Part shown: positions 34,415 to 46,593 of the stretch, piece after piece
How positions within the stretch are numbered: position 1 is the first letter of the stretch
Layout: each line of letters opens with the position of its first letter
Assembly: GCA_026874595.1 (NCBI GenBank)
Contig: CM049320.1
Location: 5,335,464-5,399,463 of the forward strand
Direction: 5' to 3'
DNA length: 64,000 nt
Source: Sipunculus nudus
Taxonomy: Eukaryota > Annelida > Sipuncula > Golfingiida > Sipunculidae
The notes under the pieces: generated by a model
The model's database searches: none
The model's input: the letters and a program-made list of their open reading frames with translations, nothing else
Told to the model about the DNA's origin: nothing
Program-made: the position numbers and the translations under genes

Positions 34415-37345
34415 CAAAGATTTTTATGCCAGCATTAAAGAGAGAAACAATATATTCAGGTGATGTTCCATATAAAAACTAATTGATTTATTGATATTGA
34501 CATTTAAGTTTGTTATTTTAAATATGGTAAGCAAGGAAGCGTCCCTTCGCTCTTGATATATATCAAGTACGTAAAAGATGAAAAATTAGTCGAACGTAAG
34601 GTAGCAGAAAAAGAAAAAAAGAAGTACATAATTATGTGTAAAATGGGGGAAAATACTCTCCATTTTAAATACCAGATGTTAAATCTGTGGATTGTCGTTG
34701 GAATTGTCATCGTGTTAAAAGACTTTGTATATAATTCTGTTATTTTGTATTGAACCATATTTAGTTCACGTTGAGCTCGATTAAATGATGGGATGTCGAT
34801 GATAAAATAAAATTTGATACATGAAAAAAACTCTGAGGCATAAAATAAAAATAAATAAAAAATATAACCAATATGTATATACTTATAGAATGCGTCTGCA
34901 AACCTGTTTTAGTAAAAGGTAAATGTACAGGTCCGGAATTTGCAGGTCTCTGGCCTCCAGGGTTCCAATATTTGCTCGTTTCATCAAACATGTATATCCA
35001 CGTATGCACGCTTTAGGAATAAGCAGTAGGGTGATTTGTGATACACTTTTTTATAAGAAAGCTGACAAAGTATGACACAAAGTACGTCATTTAGCAATAA
35101 TACCGGGCTCGGATTTTATTTACAATACTCCTCCGATGCTAGCCTGATTTTAACCATTTAATACTCGGACGGGTCTTCGGGCACTCTTCTGATTCATCCA
35201 ACAGAACATTTGAATACGACGTGTCTGCTTTTACAAATGATATTTCCACATTAAACAGGCATTAAATTTTAAATTGGTGCAACCTATGTAAATGATAACT
35301 TTCGATAATGGCCGATAAATTGACATAAATATATACTTCACACAAAAATATTGAAACAGCCATGTATATTTGATGATATACGCATATCATTTTCGCGCCA
35401 ACCCCTTTATACCTATTAGGAGTTATTGTTCAAATGATTAAGTTTAATTTAAACATTGAACATTTTAACATATTGTCTTGCTGTTGTTGTTTGGCACGCA
35501 GACGCTTTTATTATCATTTAATTGCACATCTGTTATGTTTCCGGGTTCATATGTATAATGGTGAAGCGGTCTCTCACGGAAAGTCTCAGTGATTCTCGTT
35601 ATTGCGACTACCAGGAAAGAGCAGCTCCGGAGCAGATTGCGAATGATCATGTGACCCTACAAGTCAGCGATACCTAATCCTACATTTCCTAATTATGGGC
35701 AACTTTTTAAAAATAATACAATCTGACACTTATGAATGCGGTGCGAGACCCAGTTTCTTCTCGGATCCCACTGGACTATAAATAAACGCTTCAAACAACT
35801 AGATGGTTATATATCTTTGGATTATCTTTCACTAATACTAAAAAATGCTACTTTTTAGCAACAATTGAGACCATAGATTTGTGACTGTGAGGTTTCATAT
35901 CTGCATGGTTTCATGCTCACAGCATTTCCCCTTCCACGAACATGGCGTGTTTGAAACCAAAGCCAATATTACACCAATCACATTATATTGTAATAATGCC
36001 GTTCAAAAAATAACCTACTTTTATAAGAGTCTTCTGATTTTACTACATATAAAAAGATGTTTATTAGAAGTAAAGTGTCTTTGAACGTTTATATCAGTCC
36101 GTATACTATATCTCTGTATATAGGGCTTACATATCCCAATACATGGCTTATCAATTAACATTTTTTGTCGTTGTAAAAGTTTCCGAATCGTACCGTACCT
36201 CTTTTTTTTAATATGGCATGTTTTCAAACCAAAATGCAAATTTCGATCGGAAATGTACATTCTTAAAATATATATAAAGCCTTTTAAAATATATCTGCAC
36301 CGATTATAGTTATTAACAGACTTGTTCACTCACAAACAACAGGTTTACATGTACCTCGTCTAAGCCTGATGATTAGTATGCCTGGGCAAATAATCCATTT
36401 TCTTGTATGGTATGTGTATCTCAAGTTTACATTATCCATCAAATAATATATACTGACATATAATTAGATGAAGGATTTCCTCTATAGGCAGCATGCTGCG
36501 TCATGAGTAGAGCTAATTCAAAGAAAATAAAAAATTCACTCAGGTATTTTTTCAAATGCATTCAGTTTATTTTATGCGCCAATATAATGAAATTTGAATA
36601 AAATGTCCAAACTTCCAATATATTTTTTACATTTGAAAAATGCAGCATTTGCAACATGTGATATCTAGATGGATTAAAAGTGTAATAATTTTCTTTTGAA
36701 TGATGCAAAATGTATCGCAGGTGGACACAGGCGCACTTGCTCTCGTTAGAACTGTCCTCGGAAGTTTTAATTTCAGATTCACGTATCTCGAATCTGAAGA
36801 CCACAGCTGAAGTGAAAATCAGAACCCGGGCAGCGGAACATGATCATATTGTTTTTTTAATAGCAAACAAATTAAACAAAGTCTAAATGGATCGAGAAAA
36901 ACATAATACAACAGAATTTAAGACTCATACCCGGTCTCCACTGCTCTCTTGATATCGATTTTTAAAACTTGCATTGACTGACTGACAGTTATTTTAAAAC
37001 CAAGGGCTTTATCATTTATGAATATCAGCAAGTTTGTGTGTCCCAGATTTAGACACCTCAAATATATTAAAAAAAATATTGGTTTTGTCGATGATTAAGG
37101 GAACCAAAGTGCAACTGATTTAGTACTTCTTTTAAATACGATTTTCTTTCTTTATGGACAGAAAAGGAATCTCTTTTCAAATGTTTCCAAAAGTACAATT
37201 GGTAATACCACCGTGACATCATTCCCATGTATAGCCAAACAGTTCAACTCTGTTCAGCCCGTTAATAAAATGTCACAAAACAATGATCTATTTGATTTTG
37301 AAACTTTTGTAAAGAAACGATAAAGAGATTCTTTTAAAGAGAGTA
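34415..37345. other. AT-rich gene-free stretch
   Basis: No frame with recognisable content on either strand. Confidence 0.4.
36885..37040. repeat. Diverged repeat S, copy 1
   Basis: ACATAATACAACA, GACTCAT, CTTTTAAAACT-like, GACTGACTGACAGTTATTT and AGGGCTTTATCATT recur in order at 41815-41965. Confidence 0.45.
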
Positions 37346-37349
37346 TTAC

Positions 37350-37505
37350 TTTGCTGCCAATTTACCAGTCGATTCTGTTGTTTATAAATAGTTAAATAGT
37401 TAAGCCATGGGCATTTTCAATAGGTCTATTTCAGGGATAAGCTTTCATTTTCGAAAAAAATAAAAATGATAAAACACTGCACATGAAAGTGGGCACCTGA
37501 TATGG
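37350..37505. repeat. Dispersed repeat R, copy 2 (just 3' of the CTLD gene)
   Basis: Shares TACTTTGCTGCCAATTTACC, TTCTGTT and GCACATGAAAGTGGGCACC plus TATGGGAT with the block beside the CTLD pseudogene. Confidence 0.45.
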
Positions 37506-37757
37506 GATTAGAGAATTGTTTGCAGAAGCCAATTTAACGATATATGGTTGCATCTATAAACAAAAATTAATAATTTTTCAATTTAAAGCAGAGCTTTAAA
37601 AATCTAATAGACAAAATGTCAGATATCAAAAGCTTTTCTTCTTTTACATTATTGCAGACAGAAATGAAGGAATCACAAAGGAGAGAATGACCGCGCCCAA
37701 ACATATTTTGGGCAGTAAATCACAAATGAATTAAACCCTCTACACTTGATGAGAAAG

Positions 37758-38023
37758 CTATTTAAAAGGTTCCGCCAAATCGCTGCTGGATACTGTTTTC
37801 CTTTCACAAATTAACTCGTGATGGTTAAATTTATTTTCGTTGTACCACATGAAATTTTGCGAGGTCGCCAACAGAATCCGATCCTTTCGGAGTCCGAATA
37901 TACTTTCTGGATACCACTTCTTGTATTCTATAACCTCTCGATACCACCACCATACAAGACCACGCCTAGAGCCAATCGTCCAGTAGCCGACGATGGTGTT
38001 GTTGTTGTTGGACATGTCTTCTA
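37758..38023 (-). CDS. C-type lectin domain exon, C-terminal half and stop
   Basis: Acceptor AATGCTGTAG is preferred over TTATTACAG further upstream. Only the former keeps the phase and removes a duplicated helix, and the pseudogene uses the equivalent site. It ends with the conserved ICE block and a 12-residue tail. Confidence 0.78.
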
Positions 38024-38971
38024 CTACAGCATTAGACAACGTATTTATGTAAGCGTTGATCATATTCCGTGTTAAATAAATTACCTGTAATAAATATCAC
38101 TATAAGCGTATATAACTGGATCCACATGATATATATATTGTTACAGGTGCCCTTTTTATTGTGTGACACGGGCGTAACTCGTGATGTAGCGCCCGCGTCT
38201 GGCCGCCTGTTGCACTCTCAGTTTAATCCGTTCTGGTTGAACTCTCGTTGTCATGCTAGCTTGGGGCTTTCTCGCCTGGCCGAGCCGGGGCGAGCTCACG
38301 TGTAAACCCTAATATGTTGAGACACGGCGTTCGTTTTTCTAGTATGTTCTTTGAACGTGTATACCGTGTTAGATTCTTTAGATGGTTCGAGAAATGGAAA
38401 ATTCTCGGCTTGAGGTGAAAAGTTAAAAAAGAGGATGTGTTTAAGAGCCGGGAAAGAGGTGAGAGAATATTCCAGCGAACACAGACGTGTGGGACCTATC
38501 CGGTTATCCAGTAATTTAAGGAATTCTACTATTACTAACGCTTTACAATTTAGTGCTGCCTGTCTCAAGTTTACTTTCTGGATTGTTACAAGAGCTTTAT
38601 ATTGGACTGTTATTCTCCGAGAGAATTCATGTAGACTGTTCGCCGGCTTATACATTTTAAAGGACTTATCGTTGTGACAGTGGTGGTATCCGGGTACTGT
38701 GCACTTTGTTTATTTTACTGTGTGATTGTATTGATTTGTTGTTATACCGCTGTTATACTGTGTAATTGTATTGATTTAATGTATTGTAATGTTAGGGTTG
38801 TTTTAAGAATAAATTATAGTTATTTGTAAACAAAAAAAACACTGACTTCTTTAATCATAGTCCTAGACATTTCACGCTGCCTAGTGTTACAGAATCTGAT
38901 TTTTTTATCTCCTTGACAAAATTTGTGTTCATCAGGCATACGTAATCTGTTGATATTACGTTCTGTAACAT

Positions 38972-39016
<45 letters not shown>

Positions 39017-41165
39017 ATATATATATATATATATATATATTATACATTTTGCAAATATTATGAAAGTCAAGACCCTTCATATGACAACGTATATGGCTAC
39101 GTATATTTATGTGACGGCAGCAGCCACATGATTGACCCGGATGCAGTGGTCCAGTTCCCTTTAGCACTACATTAAAAACACAAGCGTAAGAACTCCTTTT
39201 ACCTACTTCGATACTGCAGTCAGATGCAAAAAATCGTACACAATGGTGACACCCTGTTATCGTAAAATGAAATGATTAAAGTAGGAAAAGCTTTGTTTAG
39301 ATCCGTGGTAAGTAGATCAACACGTAATATGACATGAAGCGCGGGCCTGTCTCATGGCCAACGTACGAACATACATTACAATTAGGTGTGTTAAATTTAA
39401 TTTTCCTTACATGTTAGATCTGAAAATAATTCAAGTCAATTCTTTTACATTTATAACTCGTGTACTCACGACGTAAGTCAAATCAGTAAAACATTTGTGA
39501 AACCCAATATTATTCATTTTTTTCAGAAACGTGAAAAATATATGTGTCTGAAATAATTTATGTAAACATAGGTCGGTGGAACCTCCAAAAGTATTTGTTT
39601 TGTATATTAGTCTGGTGAGATAGACTTGATACATCACAAATGCTCTTGTTAAAGACCATCGAAGAGAATTGACAAAGACAAATAACTCAGCACCATCGCA
39701 TCATTTTACAAAATGAAAAAAAAGGGGGACTTACCAGTTAGCTGCAGGTGTTGATTTCCTCTTATGATCTGTTCAAGGTGACTTTGCTCAGGACCGGTCT
39801 CTATGGAAACAAGTTGACCCTTTAGGTCCAAGCATGTCTCTACCGCCGCAGCCCAGGGCAGCTTCACGTGTTGAAATTTGTAACAGATGGTGGTTCCTTC
39901 TTCATCTCGAAAAGGATACCCAAACCCGACGGGGCATACTTTAAATACCAAACAGCACTTTTATACCATTTTCAGCCCTGGCACAGGATAAACATGGAGT
40001 AAAAGACGCACTTTTTCAGTTTTAACAATTCCAGTTAGATAGTCTGAAGATATCAACTTAATATCGGCAGAAAATATAACATAATACTTTAACCTGTCTC
40101 AATCCTGTCATACAATTATGATGATTTTCTTTTTTTCTATCCTGGTATGCATTCATAATAATTTATCCTACATTATACCTTACTCAAAGTTTTTTTTTTA
40201 TTTTAAATCTGTTAATTTTTTTTTATTAAGGGGTTTATTTATCTTTGGCCCAATAGACCTTTCGTACACGCATGCTAAGTGGGTGTAACGGGTGTCTAAA
40301 GCAGTAAGCCATAATTACTGTTCACTTTAATGGAGCAAGATACGGATAAACATTTTATTTTTATCATTTGTGATAAAGCAAGTGAAATTTTCTTTTTTCC
40401 GATATAACATAACTGGATATTTTTGTGCCAGTCGTCGCTAATAGATGTCCCCAAGGGGTAGTAAAATGATTATCGAGTTTAATGTGTTTAAAGCAACGGT
40501 ACTAATCTAAATATTATTGTTCTGCTTACGTTCCTTGACCAGTGCGTTTGGGAAGGGTATCACCTCAGCTTGGTTACCTACAATGTAAATGTACAGCATA
40601 CATTGTCCATTCTAAAGAAGACTAGTTTAACTAAAGACAAGGTTAGTAAGAAAACAAATCGTATATTAAAGAACATGTAAAAATAAAAATAATAAAGATT
40701 TTTTTTAATAGAAAAATGAGGTGGGCTAAATCAATATATCAGAAAATGTGGAAGAAAGTAAAATCATGAAAACTTGGGCATTATCTTTAATGCTCTACCA
40801 TAAAATAATTTCCCATAAAATGATGAAAAAACTATAGTAATGGTGAGATAAAGACATTTTATACAAAAAAAAAGACTAAAAAGCCACAACATGAAAACAT
40901 GAGCTTGACATACTTTCTGTACGCTCCCAGTAGACAGAGCGAGGGGTCGGGAGGTAGGGCGCCCCGTAGTGGTCTATAGTAAGTAAACTGCAGTATTCTG
41001 GGAATATGTTTACACCACCACACGGGGGAGACCTGTGTCCGGCACAGAGAAAGAAACAGTGTATCCAGTGAGAATGCGAAATGTCTTTGACTCCAATAAA
41101 AGCCCCCTGAACTTCGGTGTAATTGTATGCTTGATACTTCACGTCAAAGATAATAGCAGGGTCAC
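37758..41165 (-). CDS. Secreted PAN/apple-like plus C-type lectin domain protein, 5' exon(s) not found
   Basis: Exons 41165-40914, 39938-39735 and 38023-37758 all join in phase 1, the usual phase of extracellular domain modules. The first encodes a PAN/apple-like domain with cysteines spaced as in HCFFLCAGHRSPPC and PEYCSLL. The next two form one C-type lectin fold: VGFGYPF, CYKFQHVKLPWAAAVETC, SIETGPEQSHLEQI, then YWTIGSRRGLVWWW, GLRKDRILLATS and ELICERK. It lacks the EPN/QPD and WND calcium-sugar motifs, so ligand binding may be calcium-independent. A signal-peptide exon ending in phase 1 must lie further upstream, beyond 41.2 kb. Stop TAA at 37758-37760. A degenerate paralogue sits at 10.8 kb. 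Confidence 0.75.
38139..38679 (+). repeat. Possible solo LTR or LTR-leader fragment inside the CTLD intron
   Basis: A GC-richer block starts TGTTACAGG and ends GTTGTGACA, giving TGTYACA inverted ends. It is followed at once by GTGGTGGTATCCGGG, which could be a primer-site remnant. An AATAAA and an A-rich run follow near 38810-38840. No second copy exists in the window, so LTR status is unproven. Confidence 0.3.
38975..39042. repeat. (TA)n microsatellite
   Basis: Two TA runs separated by TCAA. Confidence 0.95.
39735..39938 (-). CDS. C-type lectin domain exon, N-terminal half
   Basis: 204 bases between a weak acceptor (TATTTAAAG) and donor AACTG|GTAAGT. It carries the first disulfide cysteines (CP..GFGY and CY..F), the helix-1 W..A...C pattern and helix 2. 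The same exon is 202 bases in the pseudogene. Confidence 0.8.
40914..41165 (-). CDS. PAN/apple-like domain exon
   Basis: 84 codons' worth between acceptor TTTTCCAG and donor GAAA|GTATGT, phase 1 on both sides. An in-frame stop lies upstream of the acceptor, so this is not the first exon. The PAN call rests on cysteine spacing and the GVNI...CSLL pattern only. Confidence 0.65.
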
Positions 41166-41814
41166 CTGGAAAATACGTTATGTACGTTATAATCTCAGGA
41201 ATTACTGGCGGAAAATGAGGGTGACCGATTTATTAGACATGCTATGTATATTAATGCACGACCATTTAGTTACGCTCTGCTATTAAAGGATATTTGTATT
41301 TAATGTACTAATAAGTGTTCAATCATGCCATTTATATACGATAGCACGCAATTGAGTAAAAACAAGAAAAATAAGTGATATGGTTGTACGATGGAGGTAA
41401 CCCAACCAAAACATGCCACTTCCCTGAAAGGTCGTCTATTGTGTCTGTTTCAGTGTGCCATTATTGTGGTTCGGTAAACGAACGACGCACATGCTAGAAA
41501 CTAAGCCGAGCACTTCTTCTAAATACAAATTTCTGTTTTCTTTTATCTCTTAATATATTGTTGGTAGAGAAAACTGACCCGAAAAGTCAATATTTTATAA
41601 TTGTTAAACGTCATAAAATTGAAAAATCTAATATGAATATGGAGCAAACCTTACCGCAAATGGACACAACCATGAAGGCTTTCGCTAAAAGTAAACTAAG
41701 CATTTTGCTGCCGCTTTTTGTTTCAAGACTGTCAAAACACTACTGAGAACATAGGTTGCTGAATCAGCTCTTTATCTTAATTAAACTAAGGAAATCAATA
41801 TCACGAAACCATGG

Positions 41815-41965
41815 CATGGGACAAAAGAATACAAAATAATCTCGGACTCAATTCACCATATCTTTTGACTCGACTACGCTTTTAAAAACTTTTTATTTGG
41901 AAACCTACACTGATTGACGGATTGACAGTCATTTGTTTAATTGTTAAGGCTTTGTCGTTATTAAG
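41815..41965. repeat. Diverged repeat S, copy 2
   Basis: Partner of 36885-37040; key blocks ACAAAATAATC, TTTTAAAAACT, GATTGACAGTCATTTG and AAGGCTTTGTCGTT. Confidence 0.45.
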
Positions 41966-42454
41966 ATAGGATGCATATCCTATTTTTATACAGTTTAATA
42001 AAAAAAGTATGGACAACTAGGTTTGGTGTCGAAGACTTCATGTTCACCTCCGACTGGATCCCAAACAAATTTTCCTGTGAAATGGACAGTGTTCTTTTCA
42101 TCAAGGGAGTTCACACGTGAGCTGTAGAATAAATGGCTTTGGACTTCTGCCTGGACAAAGGAATTGCTTTCTATGCCATGAAATCATTTGAATTCGAAAA
42201 AAAATTAATAAACCAGATATACCTCCAAAATTTTAAATGTAGTGTTACTTTGACCCTTAAAAACATTCCTCCAAATACCTTTTACCCTATGATAGAGGAA
42301 AACACAGCTGGTAGTTAACAAAGGTGCTTAAATTAGTGATACCACAATGTGGTAGTAGCTGACAAATAAATCCATTTTACAAGTGTCAGTTTAGGCCGTC
42401 GAAATGCAGCAGATTGTTTTGTCGTATTGTATTGAAATCCATTAAAGGAAGCGA

Positions 42455-42545
42455 ATCCCTCTACTGCCAATTTACTATAACGCATTTCTGTTCTGCCACG
42501 TTAAGATAATGTCGCGAAGAACATATAGGAACATGGAGTAGGAAC
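42455..42545. repeat. Dispersed repeat R, copy 3
   Basis: CTACTGCCAATTTACTATAA, TTCTGTTCTGCCACG and ATGTCGCGAAGAACATAT correspond to the other two R copies. Confidence 0.4.
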
Positions 42546-42549
42546 GAGT

Positions 42550-45500
42550 GCAACTATCAATACAAACATCCATAGAGCCCCTAGAGAAGCAAATACCGCT
42601 TTCACTTTTTTTAATCAGCTTACCTAATCTAAATATCGTTACCTCAAGACTTTCGCCTTCGCATAACCTGCATGAAATACATGGAAAAAAAATATGTTGT
42701 CAAAATATTTAAGGACGCGATATCTTTTTACATCGAGGATGGATTAATGTTATATGTTACTTATTTCATGCAAATATCAATACTCAGGCTGAGCACATTC
42801 ATCTTTAGCGCATGGTAAATACAATTTTCAATGTGCACAATATACTCTATATTGCCAATTTTCATGTGGCCCGTGTCAAATAAGATATAACAGGACAGGA
42901 TATATAAATATCAATATTACATATAAACTGTAAACTAATGTACAATTACACTGTCTGAGAGTTGAGAATTAATAATAAGGCAGAATATGTGGTATTTTAT
43001 GTGTCCTCTGTGAACATGTGCTTGTACTCGCTTGATCCTGCAGCGCCTTTTAAGATATTTGGCAACAAAGGGAGAACGGATAACACGGTTCTGTCATTTA
43101 ATTTTCTAGTGTCATCTAAAATAAAAGAAAATGTTGTTACATTCTGTTATTTTCCTTAATCACTATAACATGACTGACAAAATATAATTACTAAACAAAA
43201 ACGCCTTTTACTTATTGGCAAGTATATTAAGACATTATTTGTAGTCGTAAGATAACTTAATCGCCGGAAAGTTTTGCCACATGCCTGAATTCTCGACAAC
43301 TAATTTCCCGCAAACGTGATTTTTATCCTGTCAATTTGACTATACCTGGAATATTAGGTTGCTTAATAATTTTGCTTTAGTACCCCTTGTTTTGACTTAC
43401 TGTGGAGGACTGGGATTATCCCTTTTCGATATGTTCTCTGCATCTACCCCAGGCGGTTCAAGCATAAAATGCCGCATGTTTATTAGCAGAGATACAGGGA
43501 CTTGGTTGGATCCAAGAACTGCTGGAGGTATCTAACGCAGGTGTAAAGGAAGACCACGTTATTTGTGACAACTACCCGAAAGCCTATTACTTTCGCTTTA
43601 GTTGCAGTTGCTGCGGGAACTTCAGGAAATATTTAATACAGGTGTTAAGGAATACCAATTGTTGTGAGAAAATGCCTGAAAACCCCTGTTGAAGCTTTTA
43701 GAGCCTTTTATAAACATATCATGTATATCGGTCTAATGAGGAACACTTAATTCAGTTAACAAAAACCCTTTCTCATGATAAATAAATGATGCTGCACATT
43801 TATGATTTTGCCCAAAGGTGGCCGTTGAACGCCGATAATAATTTAAATGTCGTCTTAGTTAATGCAATCGCTCATAAAATGTTATCCTTTAAAATCCTTA
43901 ATTAAAAATCTTTACCAAATATTAAGCATGTGAATATTAGTGTATCGGAGCTACATGTGGCACAATTTGACCTATTTTCTGTAAGCCAAAACGGTATAAT
44001 CCACTTAGGTACAGATATTTATAGTTAAACGTGGCATCACGTTTGCCGGACCAGATACATGATAAATGGCATTTTCATTTCCAATGTATTCCTTTAGTTT
44101 TATCCATCATCCTGTACCGTTTCTGTACAGAGAGAATGTAAGGCAGCTTTGAATGACTTACAGAATACAGCTATAAGAGTTATGTTGAACAGGGCCCAAA
44201 TCCTTAACATCAGGATTATGATGGTCAAACCTACAATGCACACAGGTTCTGGAAACTCCTCATTGCATACCCCAAATTAGATCGCTATCACACCACTTAA
44301 GATGTGAACGACCAGGTTCTTTTAAAAGTCAAACAAACTGGATGAAACACTCACATATGTACAATCAAAAAACCGAATAAGACAAAAATGTTAACAAAAC
44401 AACTCAATATATTTCAGAGAGAAAAAAGATTCTCTGGAGAAGCGTCCCATATGTAAAAGCACTGATGCTTATTAAAGTCCGATAATCAACACACAAATAA
44501 GCGCCAAGTAAGTTGGACAGGCTACACGTGACATCGGAAGGTTGCACTGCTCCCCTCACCGTTTGTACGCACTGTGTACACAGAACAATCAGTCCGCCTT
44601 TAGATACACGAGTCCTTCGCTGGTGTACTGGTTTAACTCTCGAGGCACAGTTCACGCAGTGCTCACTAATAAGCGCACAGATGATTTTATCTTGACTTAA
44701 AGTTGATGTCTCCTGGAATCATCTAGCTCTATGTAGCAGAATATGCTTCCATAGAGCGATATCAAGTACCTCCACAGTAATGCGTTTGTTTCTGGGAGCG
44801 CTCACAACAGGTATAATCGCCAGATTACCAGTCCGTCGACAAAATACGATACTCGCTCTGAAGTCCAATACAGAGAAATCACCTCGGCCTTCCTCAGACA
44901 TCGACTATCTACGCTTATAGACATCAACTGTCAGCTGTTTCGACTCTGATGCACGTAGACCTGCCCTGGACTGTAGACATCGTCAGGCTATATCGAAACT
45001 GGTACGCTGACCGGGCACTTGTGTCGAACATCACCTTTATCACGACTTATATTTACTTGCTGAAGTCCTGACCTTCGTCTGGCCAGTCACCTGCGCCTAT
45101 TATGCCGACTGCCAATTACAACATGAATTCAAATATGGACATGCCTCCAGAGATAAAACCCTGGGGAAATTGGACTGCACGGTTGTTAGTCCTTTGAAAT
45201 CTAAACAAACATTCGTTACTGTAAAGACCACCAGAAAGAGACGGCTCCGACGGAATTAAACTGTACTGGAATTAACATCAAACGAGACATGTGTGTTCTC
45301 TAACCAAAGTTCTCATGCTAATATCTAAACCTGATACTCCATATAAATGAACCATAAATTATCAAAACAATCATCTGTTTATATTCCCTACTATAACATG
45401 CAATACAATAACTAAGTCACAGTTCTCTGGTGACAATCGCAATGACTAATATTTATAGGCTTATAGTTCCCTTTCGTAGTGTATCAAGTTCACCTTAGCG

Positions 45501-46200
45501 CCATGGCCAATGGCTCACGTGTTTTTAATTATGTTAACTATCATAGTAATTGTTATATTATTTTTTTATGATTAAATGTTACCACCTGTTTTTTAGAAAC
45601 TCAAAAAATATACATTTGAAACATGCCCCTTATTTTGAGGTTAACAACTTAATATTAGATTTATCAAGTCTAACAGATGTGTCAATTTGCTGTGGCAATT
45701 GCTGAGCTACGTTGTACTATTTATTGAATCAGACGTAGTAATCGTATATTCTATATTTGCATTCTAGCTTTCATTTTGTATTGGATGAGCGTTATTTACC
45801 CCGCCAGTAGTTTGTATCATGTCGTACGATATAGCCCGGTAATGCTAACATATTTAAGATAGTTCGGGCATATATTTTTTACATTTTCTCTATATATAAT
45901 GCCTGGCTCTGCTTTTGTTGTAGCTATTTACCTACACAAAGTTTCGAAAGCTCACTACACAGAGGGTCTACTTTAGTTTTTTTTAAGTAACAAAAGGTGT
46001 GCAATATGTTTGAGCTAAGAGAATTTCGCAAATAAGTGAGCTTTAAGTCTCATTCCTTACTGAGCGTTCATGTACTGAAGAAGTATTTCCACATGCCATA
46101 TTGGTATTCAACAGATGTGTGAGAGCAAATTCTTCTCGGCCATGAACTTTGTTCCGCCTGTTATTAAGCAACACCCGTTTCTATCTTCGGTATGTTTACC
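42550..46200. other. Gene-free stretch between the CTLD and FReD genes
   Basis: No recognisable coding content was found. The missing first exon of the CTLD gene could lie here on the minus strand. A moderately GC-rich part at 44.4-45.3 kb has open but unrecognised frames. Confidence 0.35.
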
Positions 46201-46204
46201 TTTC

Positions 46205-46373
46205 TTAACCTGAATTTTGATTGGTCCAGTTGAAGCTTTGCTGAAAACCATTTAACATTGGATTCTTATTGGCCAAATGATCGGTCGATTGACATCTCGT
46301 TCTTTTAAAAGTCTTAGTGTTGACTTTGCCTTACCACAGACCAGTAAAAGTGCTCTGAGGGGAACCTCGTGAA
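46205..46373 (+). promoter_or_regulatory. Putative promoter of FReD gene copy 1
   Basis: Contains inverted CCAAT boxes in GATTGGTCCAGTTG (46219-46232) and TTATTGGCCAAAT (about 46267), then GATTGACATCTCGTTCTT. The same succession precedes copy 2. Confidence 0.5.
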
Positions 46374-46593
46374 ATGATCATAATGTTGACACATGTGTGC
46401 CTGCTTCTATTGTTGATTAAGGTTATGGAAGCTCAAAGCGCTGCTCAGTGTCATGTGACATGTTGGGACTTCGGTGCACTGGAAGCCGAGCTTGGACGGC
46501 TGCATGACAGAATAACAGCTCTGGAGGGAGGAAGTAAAGACGCTGTATGTGAAGTTAGTGACATCAGGTGGCCAGATGGCACACTATCAAGAG
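46374..46593 (+). CDS. FReD copy 1, exon 1 (signal peptide and coiled coil), intact
   Basis: 73 codons plus one base, donor AAGAG|GTAAGG, phase 1. The same 220-base length as in copy 2. LTHVCLLLLLIKVMEAQSA is a clear signal peptide. It could still be expressed as a short secreted peptide. Confidence 0.75.

Noticed and set aside
38025-38085. Alternative upstream acceptor (TTATTACAG) for the last CTLD exon
   Set aside because: It breaks the phase with the preceding exon and adds a second helix; the pseudogene supports the inner acceptor.
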